From Jejubacter calystegiae (GTDB lineage: Bacteria; Pseudomonadota; Gammaproteobacteria; Enterobacterales; Enterobacteriaceae), in NCBI RefSeq assembly GCF_005671395.1, contig NZ_CP040428.1, positions 3,906,001 to 3,970,000 of the forward strand: a DNA stretch of 64,000 nucleotides, in the 5' to 3' direction. The notes beneath the pieces were generated by a model, which saw nothing but the letters and a program-made list of their open reading frames with translations, made no database searches and had not been told where the DNA came from. Both the position numbers and the translations under genes were made by a program. Shown one piece after another: positions 9,302 to 16,949 of this stretch (positions are counted from its first letter, which is position 1; each line of letters opens with the position of its first letter).

Positions 9302-9382
9302 GGCTGATAACCACAAAGAGGGAAAAACCACGTTTTTTCCCTCTTTGTCATCAACCTGACGGGGCGCAAACCGCGCCCCGTC
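9302..9382. repeat. double-hairpin intergenic element, copy 1
   Basis: Hairpin 1 pairs ACAAAGAGGGAAAAA (9313-9327) with TTTTTCCCTCTTTGT (9334-9348). A linker, CATCAACCTGA, follows. Hairpin 2 pairs GACGGGGCG (9358-9366) with CGCCCCGTC (9374-9382). The whole design recurs at 23334-23409 with a different second hairpin. It lies between two minus-strand genes and can terminate the upstream one. Confidence 0.75.
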
Positions 9383-9389
9383 ATTCAAT

Positions 9390-10166
9390 TCAATACACCA
9401 GAGATTCCCCATCCAACGGCGCACTAACAAAATTATCGATTTCATTAATTCGCGCATATTCCATTAAATCACTACGCGTCACCAGACAGTGATTAATGGC
9501 TTCCATATGGGTGGCGACAATTTGCGCCTGCGGCAGTATCAGATGTGCCTTAATCAGATCCTCTTTGCCAAAAATGATCGGTCCATAGTGAAGAATATGG
9601 GCCCAACCGGTATTCATTATCAGCACATCGGGTCGATGTTTTGTCAGATTATCTTCAACTGATGGCACCCAGATAGAATCGCCGATCAGATACAGCGTTT
9701 TTTCGTCCGGATGCTTAAACACCACGCCGCTGGCATCACCCAGCCGTGCCGCAATATCGGGGTTGGCATAGGCGGCATCGGTGCCGTGCTGGCAGACGGT
9801 TTTAATCAGCGCGATATCCCCGAACAGGGTCTGCTCCGTCAGCACCGTCAGCCTGGTGAATCCCTGGGAATGCAGTAGTTGCTCATCGCTGCCGTTCTGC
9901 ACGAAGATCGGTTTGTCTTTGGGGATCTGCGCTACGGCAGCGTCATCCCAGTGATCCGGGTGGGTATGAGTCACGATAATGGCGTCAACATCCAGTAATG
10001 TGGCGATATCAAAAGGCAGTTCGACCATCGGCACCCGAATATCCGAACGCACACAGCCTTCATAGCCAGGGTAAGCGTCTTTCTCTGCCAGTAACGGATC
10101 GATAAGAAACTTTTTACCGGCATATTCGATAATCTGAGTAGCGTTACGTACCTGGGTAATTTTCAT
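9390..10166 (-). CDS. metallo-beta-lactamase-fold hydrolase (UlaG-like)
   Basis: A 258-residue soluble metal-dependent hydrolase. The metal-binding signature T-H-T-H-P-D-H-W-D is at res 66-74. Later ligands include H in a Q-H-G-T-D motif, D in L-I-G-D-S and a near C-terminal A-T-H-M-E. There is no signal peptide. The substrate is unknown; relatives act on lactones and phosphoesters or are uncharacterised. It stands alone between curA and the sox regulator with its own hairpin element downstream. A promoter is expected in 10167-10355, where I see no further gene. Confidence 0.85.
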   Translation of the reverse strand: MKITQVRNATQIIEYAGKKFLIDPLLAEKDAYPGYEGCVRSDIRVPMVELPFDIATLLDVDAIIVTHTHPDHWDDAAVAQIPKDKPIFVQNGSDEQLLHSQGFTRLTVLTEQTLFGDIALIKTVCQHGTDAAYANPDIAARLGDASGVVFKHPDEKTLYLIGDSIWVPSVEDNLTKHRPDVLIMNTGWAHILHYGPIIFGKEDLIKAHLILPQAQIVATHMEAINHCLVTRSDLMEYARINEIDNFVSAPLDGESLVY

Positions 10167-10355
10167 TGTCTGCTCCTGTCAGTTTTAGCTATAGCGGCTA
10201 TGGGCTTTAGTATGCTACAGCCAGCAGATATCACTATTCGCCCAAAGGACAATCAGCGATTGTTTTGGGCCAAAACGACAGGAGTTTAAAGTCGCCTGCA
10301 AACAGACGGCTTTTGGCGGGATATTACTGTGGCGGAACCAGTACCAGAGGCAAAG

Positions 10356-10383
10356 AGAAAAACGGCGGACCGTAGCCCGCCGT
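10356..10383 (-). terminator. rho-independent terminator of curA
   Basis: On the minus strand, ACGGCGG and CCGCCGT form a 7-bp stem with an 8-nt loop (10362-10383 on the plus strand), followed by TTTTTCTCTTT. It begins 11 bp beyond the curA stop. Confidence 0.85.
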
Positions 10384-10393
10384 AAATTATCGG

Positions 10394-11425
10394 TTAGTCA
10401 TCTGCGCCGACGCGCACCACCACCTTACCGAAGTTTTTCCCTTCCAGCAGGTCGATCAACCCCTGGGGCGCCTGCTCCAGGCCTTCGATTACCATCTCGC
10501 GATAGTGGATCTTGCCTTGCTGAACCCAGGGGATCATATCGCGGCGGAACTCGTCAATCCGGTGCCCGTAGTCCTGACCGATAATAAAACCCTGCATCCG
10601 GATGCGCTTTTTCAGGATGGTGCCCATCAGTAGCGCCAGGCGATCCGGCCCCGGCGGCAGCTGGGTAGCGTTATAGCCGGAAACCAGGCCGCATACCGGA
10701 ACACGGGCGCTGGTATTCAGCAGCGGTAACACCGCATCGAACACCTTACCGCCCACGTTTTCATAGTAGATATCGATACCCTGCGGACAGGCTTTGGCCA
10801 GCTGTTCGGCAAAATCCGGCGCGCGGTGATCCAGGCATTGATCGAACCCCAGAGTCTCCACCGCATAGCGGCATTTCTCTTCACCACCGGCCACGCCGAC
10901 CACCCGGCACCCTTTCAGCTTACCGATCTGCCCCACGGTGGCCCCGACCGGGCCGGTAGCGGCGGCAACCACCAGGGTTTCCCCCGCCTTCGGCTGGCCG
11001 ATATCCAGCAGCCCCATATAGGCGGTAAAGCCTGGCATCCCCAGTACGCCAAGGGCCCAGGAGGGATGCGACGGATTGTCGCCCAGCCCCACCAGTCCGC
11101 TACCGTCGGAGAGCTGATAATCCTGCCAGCCGCTGTAGCTGAGCACCCAGTCGCCGGCCTGATAGTCGGGATGATGTGACGTCACCACCCGGCAGACAGT
11201 ACCGCCCGGCATCGGCTCGCCCAGTTGAACCGGCGGCGCGTAAGACGGTGCATCGCTCATTCGCCCACGCATATAGGGATCCAGCGACAGCCAGACGGTG
11301 CGCAGTAACACCTCACCCTGACCCGGCTCGGGAACAGGACCACGTTCCAGACGGAAATTCCCGGCGACCGGCGCCCCTTCAGGACGGGAAGCCAGTACCC
11401 AGCGGCGGTTCTCTTGTTGTGTCAC
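10394..11425 (-). CDS. curA: NADPH-dependent curcumin/enone reductase
   Basis: A zinc-free medium-chain dehydrogenase/reductase of 343 residues that reduces activated double bonds of enones. It has an N-terminal GroES-like fold, then the nucleotide-binding run A-A-T-G-P-V-G near res 155 and the C-terminal G-K-N-F-G-K-V-V-V-R end. E. coli curA (yncB) lies beside mnaT (yncA), as here, which supports orthology. It is divergent from mnaT with about 180 bp between. The reaction and name are from family knowledge; the physiological substrate is not known. Confidence 0.92.
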   Translation of the reverse strand: MTQQENRRWVLASRPEGAPVAGNFRLERGPVPEPGQGEVLLRTVWLSLDPYMRGRMSDAPSYAPPVQLGEPMPGGTVCRVVTSHHPDYQAGDWVLSYSGWQDYQLSDGSGLVGLGDNPSHPSWALGVLGMPGFTAYMGLLDIGQPKAGETLVVAAATGPVGATVGQIGKLKGCRVVGVAGGEEKCRYAVETLGFDQCLDHRAPDFAEQLAKACPQGIDIYYENVGGKVFDAVLPLLNTSARVPVCGLVSGYNATQLPPGPDRLALLMGTILKKRIRMQGFIIGQDYGHRIDEFRRDMIPWVQQGKIHYREMVIEGLEQAPQGLIDLLEGKNFGKVVVRVGADD

Positions 11426-11606
11426 GATTCACTCCTGTGCTGTTCAAACTCCCCCATAGCATAGCCCTTTGCGCCAGCGACTGGCGCCCTTCTTTATGTA
11501 ATGCCCTGTTTCCGGGGGATGAATTTGTTATCCTCAGCCCTTGATTCACGGCGAGCTCCCTGTTATTCAGAAAGGGATAACAACTGATAAACGGACAGGG
11601 AACACC

Positions 11607-12134
11607 ATGAATATTCGCCAGGCGCGGGTCGAGGACTGCGCCGCCATTGCCACTATTTATAACCATGCGGTACTGCATACCGATGCTATCTGGAATGAGC
11701 AAACCGTGGATGCCGATAACCGCATCGCCTGGCTGAACCAGCGCCAGCAGGTTGGCTACCCGGTGCTGGTGGCCTGCGAGGACAACGACGCGATAGCCGG
11801 GTATGCCTCCTGGGGAGACTGGCGCGCCTTTGAAGGCTTTCGCCATACCGTGGAGCATTCGGTTTATGTCCATCCCGACCATCAGGGCAAAGGTATTGCG
11901 CTCCGGCTGATGGAACAGCTGATCGCCGAGGCGCGTCATCAGGGCAAGCATGTGATGGTGGCCGGTATCGAGTCCCGTAATCGAGCGTCACTGCGGCTGC
12001 ATGAAAAGCTGGGATTTCGGGTGACGGCACAGATGCCGCAGGTGGGTGCCAAATTTGGCCGCTGGCTGGATCTGACCTTTATGCAGCTGCAGCTCGACCA
12101 GCGTCCGCAGCCTGATACTCAGCAAGGCGCCTGA
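11607..12134 (+). CDS. mnaT: L-amino acid (methionine) N-acetyltransferase
   Basis: A GNAT-fold acetyltransferase of about 175 residues. Family members acetylate methionine analogues and detoxify methionine sulfoximine or phosphinothricin. Motif A is visible as V-Y-V-H-P-D-H-Q-G-K-G-I-A near res 91-103, and the family's E-S-R-N-R-A-S-L-R-L-H-E-K-L-G-F stretch follows. I start it at ATG 11607, after ACAGGG, because that gives the normal length; the open frame continues upstream only as non-homologous sequence. It is adjacent and divergent to curA as in E. coli. Confidence 0.92.
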   Translation: MNIRQARVEDCAAIATIYNHAVLHTDAIWNEQTVDADNRIAWLNQRQQVGYPVLVACEDNDAIAGYASWGDWRAFEGFRHTVEHSVYVHPDHQGKGIALRLMEQLIAEARHQGKHVMVAGIESRNRASLRLHEKLGFRVTAQMPQVGAKFGRWLDLTFMQLQLDQRPQPDTQQGA

Positions 12135-12139
12135 TTTCA

Positions 12140-12169
12140 GGCGGTGCCCGTTCGGCGCACCGCCTTTTT
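12140..12169 (+). terminator. terminator of mnaT, convergent with next gene
   Basis: GGCGGTGC (12140-12147) pairs with GCACCGCC (12157-12164), followed by TTTTT. It lies just beyond the mnaT stop and just before the stop of the convergent dehydrogenase gene. Confidence 0.88.
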
Positions 12170-12173
12170 ACTA

Positions 12174-13052
12174 TTACTTTTTCTGGCCGCTGCGCCGCGC
12201 GCTTACGGTCGCCAGCGCCGCCCAGTCCAGCTTTTCATCGCCGTGGGCCAGAGCATCCAGATAGCTGTCGCGCAGTACCCCGGCGATGCCCATGGGGACG
12301 TTACGGCTCTCTGCCGCCTGCTGGGCCAGCCGCACATCCTTCAGCCCCAGCTTCATGGTAAATCCGGCAGGCTGATACCTGTCTTCAGCGATCATCGCGC
12401 CGTAATTTTTATAGGCTGGCGCAGAGAATAGCGTGGAGGTCATCATGTTCAGAAATTCCCCCTTGCCCACGCCCCAGGCTTCCACCAGTGCGGCACTTTC
12501 GCCCATGGTTTCGATGGCGCTGGCCAGCATAAAGTTGGCCGCCAGCTTCACCGCCGCCGCCTGCTCCGGCAGCTCGCCAAAGCGCCAGGTCTGTTTGCCC
12601 AGCACATCGAACAGCGGCTGAACTTCGTCAAGGGTGGCCTCTTCGCCCGCAGCCAGAATATTCAACTGCCCTGCGGCCGCCACATCCACTCTGCCCAACA
12701 CTGGCGCCGCCACATAGCGCAGCTGCCGATCGCTGCACAGCTGCGCCATGCGTTGGGTAAAAGCGACCGAAACGGTAGCCATATTGATCCAGACAGCGCC
12801 AGACTTCAGCGCCGCCAGCGCGCCGCTTTCCACCACCACGCTGTGGGTGACATCGTCATCCGCCAGCATCGAGATCAGCACGTCCGCTGTTCCCACATCG
12901 TCCGGCGCGCGGCAGGCCCTGGCGCCCCGGGCAACCGGCTCCTGAGTCGGTTCTTTAGAGCGATTCCATACCGCCAGTTCATGGCCTGCGGCCAGCAGAT
13001 TCAACGCCATGGGCTGCCCCATGCCGCCCATACCGATAAAAGCAATGTGCAT
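12174..13052 (-). CDS. 3-hydroxyisobutyrate-dehydrogenase-family oxidoreductase
   Basis: A 292-residue NAD(P)-dependent beta-hydroxyacid dehydrogenase. The Rossmann motif G-M-G-G-M-G is at res 7-12. The substrate motif near 115-128 is A-A-P-V-L-G-R-V-D-V-A-A-A-G rather than the canonical D-A-P-V-S-G-G, and the catalytic lysine is K169 in A-V-K-L-A-A-N-F. Relatives act on tartronate semialdehyde, hydroxyisobutyrate or sulfolactaldehyde, and the substrate-loop change prevents a specific call. It is cytoplasmic and lies 17 bp after ydcY in the same direction, so the two may be cotranscribed. Confidence 0.85.
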   Translation of the reverse strand: MHIAFIGMGGMGQPMALNLLAAGHELAVWNRSKEPTQEPVARGARACRAPDDVGTADVLISMLADDDVTHSVVVESGALAALKSGAVWINMATVSVAFTQRMAQLCSDRQLRYVAAPVLGRVDVAAAGQLNILAAGEEATLDEVQPLFDVLGKQTWRFGELPEQAAAVKLAANFMLASAIETMGESAALVEAWGVGKGEFLNMMTSTLFSAPAYKNYGAMIAEDRYQPAGFTMKLGLKDVRLAQQAAESRNVPMGIAGVLRDSYLDALAHGDEKLDWAALATVSARRSGQKK

Positions 13053-13069
13053 TGTTAATGCTCCTGAAT

Positions 13070-13315
13070 TCAGAGAATAGTGCCGCCGCGGGTCAGGCGT
13101 GCGTTACGCTCTTCACTTTCCCGCTCCATATCTTCTTTGTGTTTGCGGCCATGGTGAGAGATGGCGATGCGCAGGCGCTGCTGCTGCTGATAACGATCGT
13201 CGCGCCCCAGTTCGCCGTCGTTGCTTAACGCAATCAGCAGCTCATTCATATGGGCGATGACCCCCTCTTCGATCGCCGCATCAACGCGGGTGGAAATTTC
13301 ATCCAGATGGGACAT
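13070..13315 (-). CDS. ydcY: DUF2526 protein YdcY
   Basis: An 81-residue, highly charged helical protein. It opens M-S-H-L-D-E and ends with a T-R-G-G-T-I-L tail, the layout I recall for E. coli YdcY (77 residues). The middle is Gln/Arg/His-rich (Q-Q-Q-Q-R-L-R near res 43-49; S-H-H-G-R-K-H-K near res 53-60). Function is unknown. E. coli ydcY lies near mnaT, and this gene keeps that neighbourhood. The ribosome site is GAGGCG just upstream of 13315. Confidence 0.92.
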   Translation of the reverse strand: MSHLDEISTRVDAAIEEGVIAHMNELLIALSNDGELGRDDRYQQQQRLRIAISHHGRKHKEDMERESEERNARLTRGGTIL

Positions 13316-13461
13316 ATCGCCTCCTCTTTTCAGTCTGTTAACGCCGCCCCCTGCTCAGACGACAGCGTTATCAGTTTATCACTGATTGTCAGTGGGATGC
13401 GGATATTGAGGCGGTCAGGGTAACGAGTGGCGGAAAGTTGGGCGATGTCAGATTCACGGAT

Positions 13462-14391
13462 TCATTCACCTGCTAATTCATTCGCCATTTGTTGCAATTC
13501 GTTTTTCAGCCAGTGGGTTGCGCCACGTTTGCCGCTGCGTTTATGGGTGTAAATCTTCACGTCAAAAGGCGGTACATAAAACGGTAATTCAAAGATTTTA
13601 ATTCGCGTCGTACGGGCAAACTTTTCGGCAGCGCTACGAGGAATCGCCATCAACATATCGGATTCCTCAATAATAAAGGGGGCACTCAGCATTGATGGGG
13701 TTTTAACGGTAACCTGCCGGGTATGCCCCATGCGTTCAAGCGCCAGATCGAGAACGCCGTACGCCTCATTCCATGGGGTCACCACCAGATGCCTGGCCGC
13801 CAGATAATCCTTCAACGTTAAATGCGAGCGCTGCATATGGCTGATAACCACGTAGTCGTCTCTTTGCCAGCAGATAGCGTCCAGATCCGGGTGCTCCGTT
13901 TCATCCCGGGCGCTGAATCCTAACGCCAGATCGACATCTCCCGCCAGCAGTTCCGTTAATGCCGGACTGTGTGGCAAATAACGCAATTCAAAACTAAGAC
14001 CCGGCGCCCTGTGTTGCACTCTGTTCATCAACGCAGGGAAGATGCAAAAAGCGGTAAAGTCCGTGATGGCAATCTGTAAACAGTCGCTGCTAACGGCGGG
14101 GAAAAAATCGGGTTGTGGAATCAGCTCCTGGTTTAAAAAGGCTAATGCAGAAGCGATGGAGGGGGCTATCTGCGTTGCGTACACGCTGGGGCACATTCGA
14201 TGGCCTTCCCGATAAAAGAGCGGATCGTTTAGCGCAATCCGCAAGCGAGACAGCGCATGACTCAAAGCGGACGTGCTCATAATCAACTCTTCTGCCGCCA
14301 TCCGGACTGAGCGGTGGCGATAGATAGCGTCAAATGCCGGTAACAGGTTCAGATCGATGCGCCGCAGGGCTGGATGCATGGTATTCATCAT
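13462..14391 (-). CDS. LysR-family transcriptional regulator
   Basis: A 309-residue regulator with an N-terminal winged helix-turn-helix (about res 10-68, including S-T-S-A-L-S-H-A-L-S-R-L) and a C-terminal periplasmic-binding-like effector domain (about 95-300). It is divergent from an acetyltransferase gene with a 96-bp intergenic region, the normal layout for a regulator and its target. The subfamily looks like the NodD/LeuO-like group (short effector domain, D-L-N-L-L-P-A-F-D-A at the start). The effector is unknown. Confidence 0.88.
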   Translation of the reverse strand: MMNTMHPALRRIDLNLLPAFDAIYRHRSVRMAAEELIMSTSALSHALSRLRIALNDPLFYREGHRMCPSVYATQIAPSIASALAFLNQELIPQPDFFPAVSSDCLQIAITDFTAFCIFPALMNRVQHRAPGLSFELRYLPHSPALTELLAGDVDLALGFSARDETEHPDLDAICWQRDDYVVISHMQRSHLTLKDYLAARHLVVTPWNEAYGVLDLALERMGHTRQVTVKTPSMLSAPFIIEESDMLMAIPRSAAEKFARTTRIKIFELPFYVPPFDVKIYTHKRSGKRGATHWLKNELQQMANELAGE

Positions 14392-14487
14392 TATGTGATT
14401 TCATTGCACTTAATTCTTTTAACAATACTGATTATGCTGTCAGCAGACAATCTCAACGTCCACACGACATAAACGGCAGGAAAAACA

Positions 14488-14964
14488 ATGAGTATGATTA
14501 TTCGCCAGGCGACCCCGAACGACACCCAGGCCATCTACGACATGATTTATGAACTGGCGATTTACGAAAAAGCCCCTGAAGAGGTCGTAACCACCCCTGA
14601 TGAGATCAAAACTTCGCTGTTTGGCGCAGACAGCAAAACCGAAGCGTTGATCTGCGAAATAGCGGGTAAAGCGGTGGGTTACGCCGTCTTTTTTACCAGT
14701 TATTCCACCTGGCTTGGCCGTAACGGCATTTATATGGAAGATCTCTATGTGTCACCCGCCTTTCGCGGCAACGGCGCCGGTAAAGCGTTAATGAAAACCA
14801 TTGCCCGATATGCCGTAGCCAGACAGTGTGGCCGCCTGGAATGGAGCGTGCTGGACTGGAATCAACCCGCCATCGACTTCTACCTGAGTATCGGCGCCCT
14901 CCCACAGAGTGAGTGGGTACGCTATCGCCTGTCCGGAGATGCGCTTATCAACTTTGCGGAATAA
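14488..14964 (+). CDS. GNAT acetyltransferase, diamine-acetyltransferase-like
   Basis: A 158-residue GNAT protein. The N-terminus (I-I-R-Q-A-T-P-N-D) and the E-D-L-Y-V-S-P-A-F-R-G-N-G-A-G acetyl-CoA loop near res 88-102 match the spermidine/diamine and thialysine acetyltransferase group, which carries the W-x-V-L-D-W-N motif seen near 114-120. The predicted role is N-acetylation of a small amine. It is divergent from the LysR gene at 13462. An ATG six bases downstream is an alternative start; 14488 follows GGCAGGAAAAACA. Confidence 0.85.
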   Translation: MSMIIRQATPNDTQAIYDMIYELAIYEKAPEEVVTTPDEIKTSLFGADSKTEALICEIAGKAVGYAVFFTSYSTWLGRNGIYMEDLYVSPAFRGNGAGKALMKTIARYAVARQCGRLEWSVLDWNQPAIDFYLSIGALPQSEWVRYRLSGDALINFAE

Positions 14965-14978
14965 GTCCCGACCTCATA

Positions 14979-15075
14979 GCAGACTGTGGCGCTGTGTGCC
15001 ATAGTCTGCCGCGCTAACCCCCCCTCCTTTCCAACGTCCCTTCTCAGGACTCACACCAAATAAGCCATAGTCTGC
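14979..15075. repeat. 12-bp stem and repeated dodecamer downstream of acetyltransferase gene
   Basis: GCAGACTGTGGC (14979-14990) pairs, with one G:U, with GCCATAGTCTGC (14998-15009). The same dodecamer GCCATAGTCTGC recurs at 15064-15075, upstream of the cold-shock gene. There is no T-run, so this is not a standard terminator. The second copy could pair with the first arm as an alternative fold. Confidence 0.5.
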
Positions 15076-15143
15076 GCCAGCATTGTGCATTACACTTTGC
15101 GCTGCAAAACTGAGTAGATAAACGATTAAGCAGGTAACAGGCA

Positions 15144-15620
15144 ATGAAAGGAACGATCACAACGTGGTTTCAGGATAAAGGTTTTGGCTTTATCAAAGAT
15201 GAAAATGGCGAAAACCGCTATTTTCACGTGATTAAGGTCGCCAATCCTGAGTTAATAAAGAAAGATGCTGCGGTGACGTTTGAGCCCACCACCAACAACA
15301 AAGGGTTGTCCGCCTATGCGGTGAAGGTGGTGCCGGAGAGCAAATACCTCTATATCGCGGGTGAGCGCCTGAAGCTCACGTCGATCAAATCTTACCTGGT
15401 GTACAGCGAAGAGGTGCCTGCCGATACCCGCATTGATAAAGAGAACGCGGTGCTGTCCGTAGGGGCGCTGATGAACAGTATCAAACCGAAGTCTGACATA
15501 AAGCCCGGTGATATGCGTTCCCTGAAGAAACTGGCGATTACCACCTTCCAGGGAACGATTTTGATCTTCTCGGAAGACGAGATCGACATAGACGCCACCG
15601 TGAAGCTGCTCAAGGTCTGA
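15144..15620 (+). CDS. cold-shock-domain protein with C-terminal extension
   Basis: A 158-residue protein. Residues 1-66 form a cold-shock domain with the RNP1-like K-G-F-G-F-I motif (res 13-18) and a Y-F-H-V RNP2-like strand (res 28-31), so it should bind single-stranded nucleic acid. The remaining 90 residues are a separate domain of unknown function, unlike the 70-residue CspA class. It lies 41 bp upstream of a DUF2058 gene in the same direction, suggesting a two-gene unit linked to nucleic acids. The ribosome site is poor (CAGGTAACAGGC). Confidence 0.82.
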   Translation: MKGTITTWFQDKGFGFIKDENGENRYFHVIKVANPELIKKDAAVTFEPTTNNKGLSAYAVKVVPESKYLYIAGERLKLTSIKSYLVYSEEVPADTRIDKENAVLSVGALMNSIKPKSDIKPGDMRSLKKLAITTFQGTILIFSEDEIDIDATVKLLKV

Positions 15621-15661
15621 TACCCTTACGTCAGAGATTATCAACAGATTTGGAAACCAGG

Positions 15662-16201
15662 ATGACAAAACTCACCCTACAGGAGCAGATGCTCAAAGCA
15701 GGACTCGTGACCAGCAAAAAAATGGCCAAGGTCCAGAAAACCGCCAAAAAATCACGCGTTCAGGCCCGCGAGGCAAGAGCGGCGGTAGAAGAGAACAAAA
15801 AAGCGCAGCTTGAGCGCGACAGACAGCTAAGCGAACAGCAAAAGCAGGCGGCTTTGTCGAAAGAGTATAAAGCTCAGGTAAAACAGTTGATTGAAATGAA
15901 TCGAATCTCCATTTCAAAAGGCGATATCAGCTTTAACTTCACCGACAATAACCTTATTAAAAAAATTGACGTGGATAAGCTGACACAGACGCAGCTTATC
16001 AACGGCCGTCTCGCCATTGCCCGCCTGACTATCGATGGCAAGGATGAGTGCGAATACGCGATTATCCCCGCCAGCGTCGCCGATAAAATCGCCCAGCGCG
16101 ATGCCAGCAGCATTGTATTAAATAGCGCGCTGAGCCAGGAAGAGCAGGATGAAGACGATCCTTATGCCGACTTTAAAGTGCCGGATGATTTGATGTGGTG
16201 A
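15662..16201 (+). CDS. DUF2058 protein, YaiL-like
   Basis: A 179-residue cytoplasmic protein. The first 75 residues are a Lys/Arg/Gln-rich helix likely to form a coiled coil. Residues 75-150 carry the conserved I-N-G-R-L-A-I-A-R and Y-A-I-I-P motifs of DUF2058, the family of E. coli YaiL. The tail is acidic (Q-E-E-Q-D-E-D-D-P). Family members are described as nucleoprotein or polynucleotide-associated proteins, without a proven reaction. Start 15662 gives the family's M-x-K-L-x-L-Q-E-Q-M opening; four codons upstream are not conserved. Confidence 0.88.
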   Translation: MTKLTLQEQMLKAGLVTSKKMAKVQKTAKKSRVQAREARAAVEENKKAQLERDRQLSEQQKQAALSKEYKAQVKQLIEMNRISISKGDISFNFTDNNLIKKIDVDKLTQTQLINGRLAIARLTIDGKDECEYAIIPASVADKIAQRDASSIVLNSALSQEEQDEDDPYADFKVPDDLMW

Positions 16202-16223
16202 TACGTCCTTATGCATACAGATT

Positions 16224-16245
16224 CAGGGCTGCGAAAGCAGCCCTG
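16224..16245 (+). terminator. GAAA-loop hairpin after the DUF2058 gene
   Basis: CAGGGCTGC and GCAGCCCTG form a perfect 9-bp stem with a GAAA tetraloop, 22 bp beyond the stop. No T-run follows, so it may act as an RNA-stabilising 3' hairpin rather than a full terminator. Confidence 0.55.
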
Positions 16246-16329
16246 GTAAACCATCCTGGTGAAACGTCCTTTCTTGCCTTCGATCATTGTCCCTGAAGCG
16301 CGATCAATATGATTTCCCACAGGAGCCCT

Positions 16330-16872
16330 ATGTTTCTGACCAGACTCACCCCATCACTGATTCTGCTGACGGTCACCGCCCTTCCCCTTAGCGCGATGGC
16401 AGATGCCTCTGTCGCTGCGTTAATTAACGACAGGCTCTCTTTTATGAAGGATGTAGCGGGTGATAAGGCCCGGCATCATCTGGCGATTGAAGACCTGGCC
16501 CAGGAAAAGCGGGTACTGGAAAAGTCGGTGGCCGATGCACGCACTATGGGGCTGGATGGCGCCAGCGTGGAGACCTTTATTCAGGCCCAGATGGATGCCG
16601 CCAAAGCGATTCAGTATCGCTATCGCGCCGACTGGCTGGCGGCCCCGGAAAGCGGCTGGTCACCGCGACCGTTAGCGGAAATCAGGGAAAAAATCGCGCA
16701 GTTAAGCCAGCGTATTCTGGCCCAAACCGCCGAACGGCTGAAATCCGGGCAGCCCCTGGGCGATGCTGAAAAAACGCAGTTTATCCATACCCTTGCCCAG
16801 AAAAACCTGAGCGAAAACGATAAGCAGCGACTGTGGCAGACGCTAAAACAGGTGCGGCTCGCCAGCCAATAG
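16330..16872 (+). CDS. secreted chorismate mutase (AroQ-gamma)
   Basis: A 180-residue periplasmic enzyme converting chorismate to prephenate. A cleavable signal peptide (hydrophobic res 8-20, probable site after A-M-A near res 22) precedes an all-helical AroQ-gamma domain. That domain has R-L-S-F-M-K-D-V-A near 34-42 and E-T-F-I-Q-A-Q-M-D-A-A-K-A-I-Q near 81-95. Length matches the *AroQ class. The start at 16330 follows AGGAG; an earlier in-frame ATG has no ribosome site and would disrupt the signal peptide. It is monocistronic. The physiological reason for periplasmic chorismate mutase is unclear. Confidence 0.9.
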   Translation: MFLTRLTPSLILLTVTALPLSAMADASVAALINDRLSFMKDVAGDKARHHLAIEDLAQEKRVLEKSVADARTMGLDGASVETFIQAQMDAAKAIQYRYRADWLAAPESGWSPRPLAEIREKIAQLSQRILAQTAERLKSGQPLGDAEKTQFIHTLAQKNLSENDKQRLWQTLKQVRLASQ

Positions 16873-16949
16873 CACAAGACAGCGCCCCGTCAGTTCGCTA
16901 CGCTATGCCTTATATAAAAGCAACATTTTAATAACATATAAGGTCTACG

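Noticed and set aside
9298-9384. N-terminal extension of the AraC-type sox regulator
   Set aside because: It would read through the double-hairpin repeat; the tandem ATG at 9297/9294 is the natural start.
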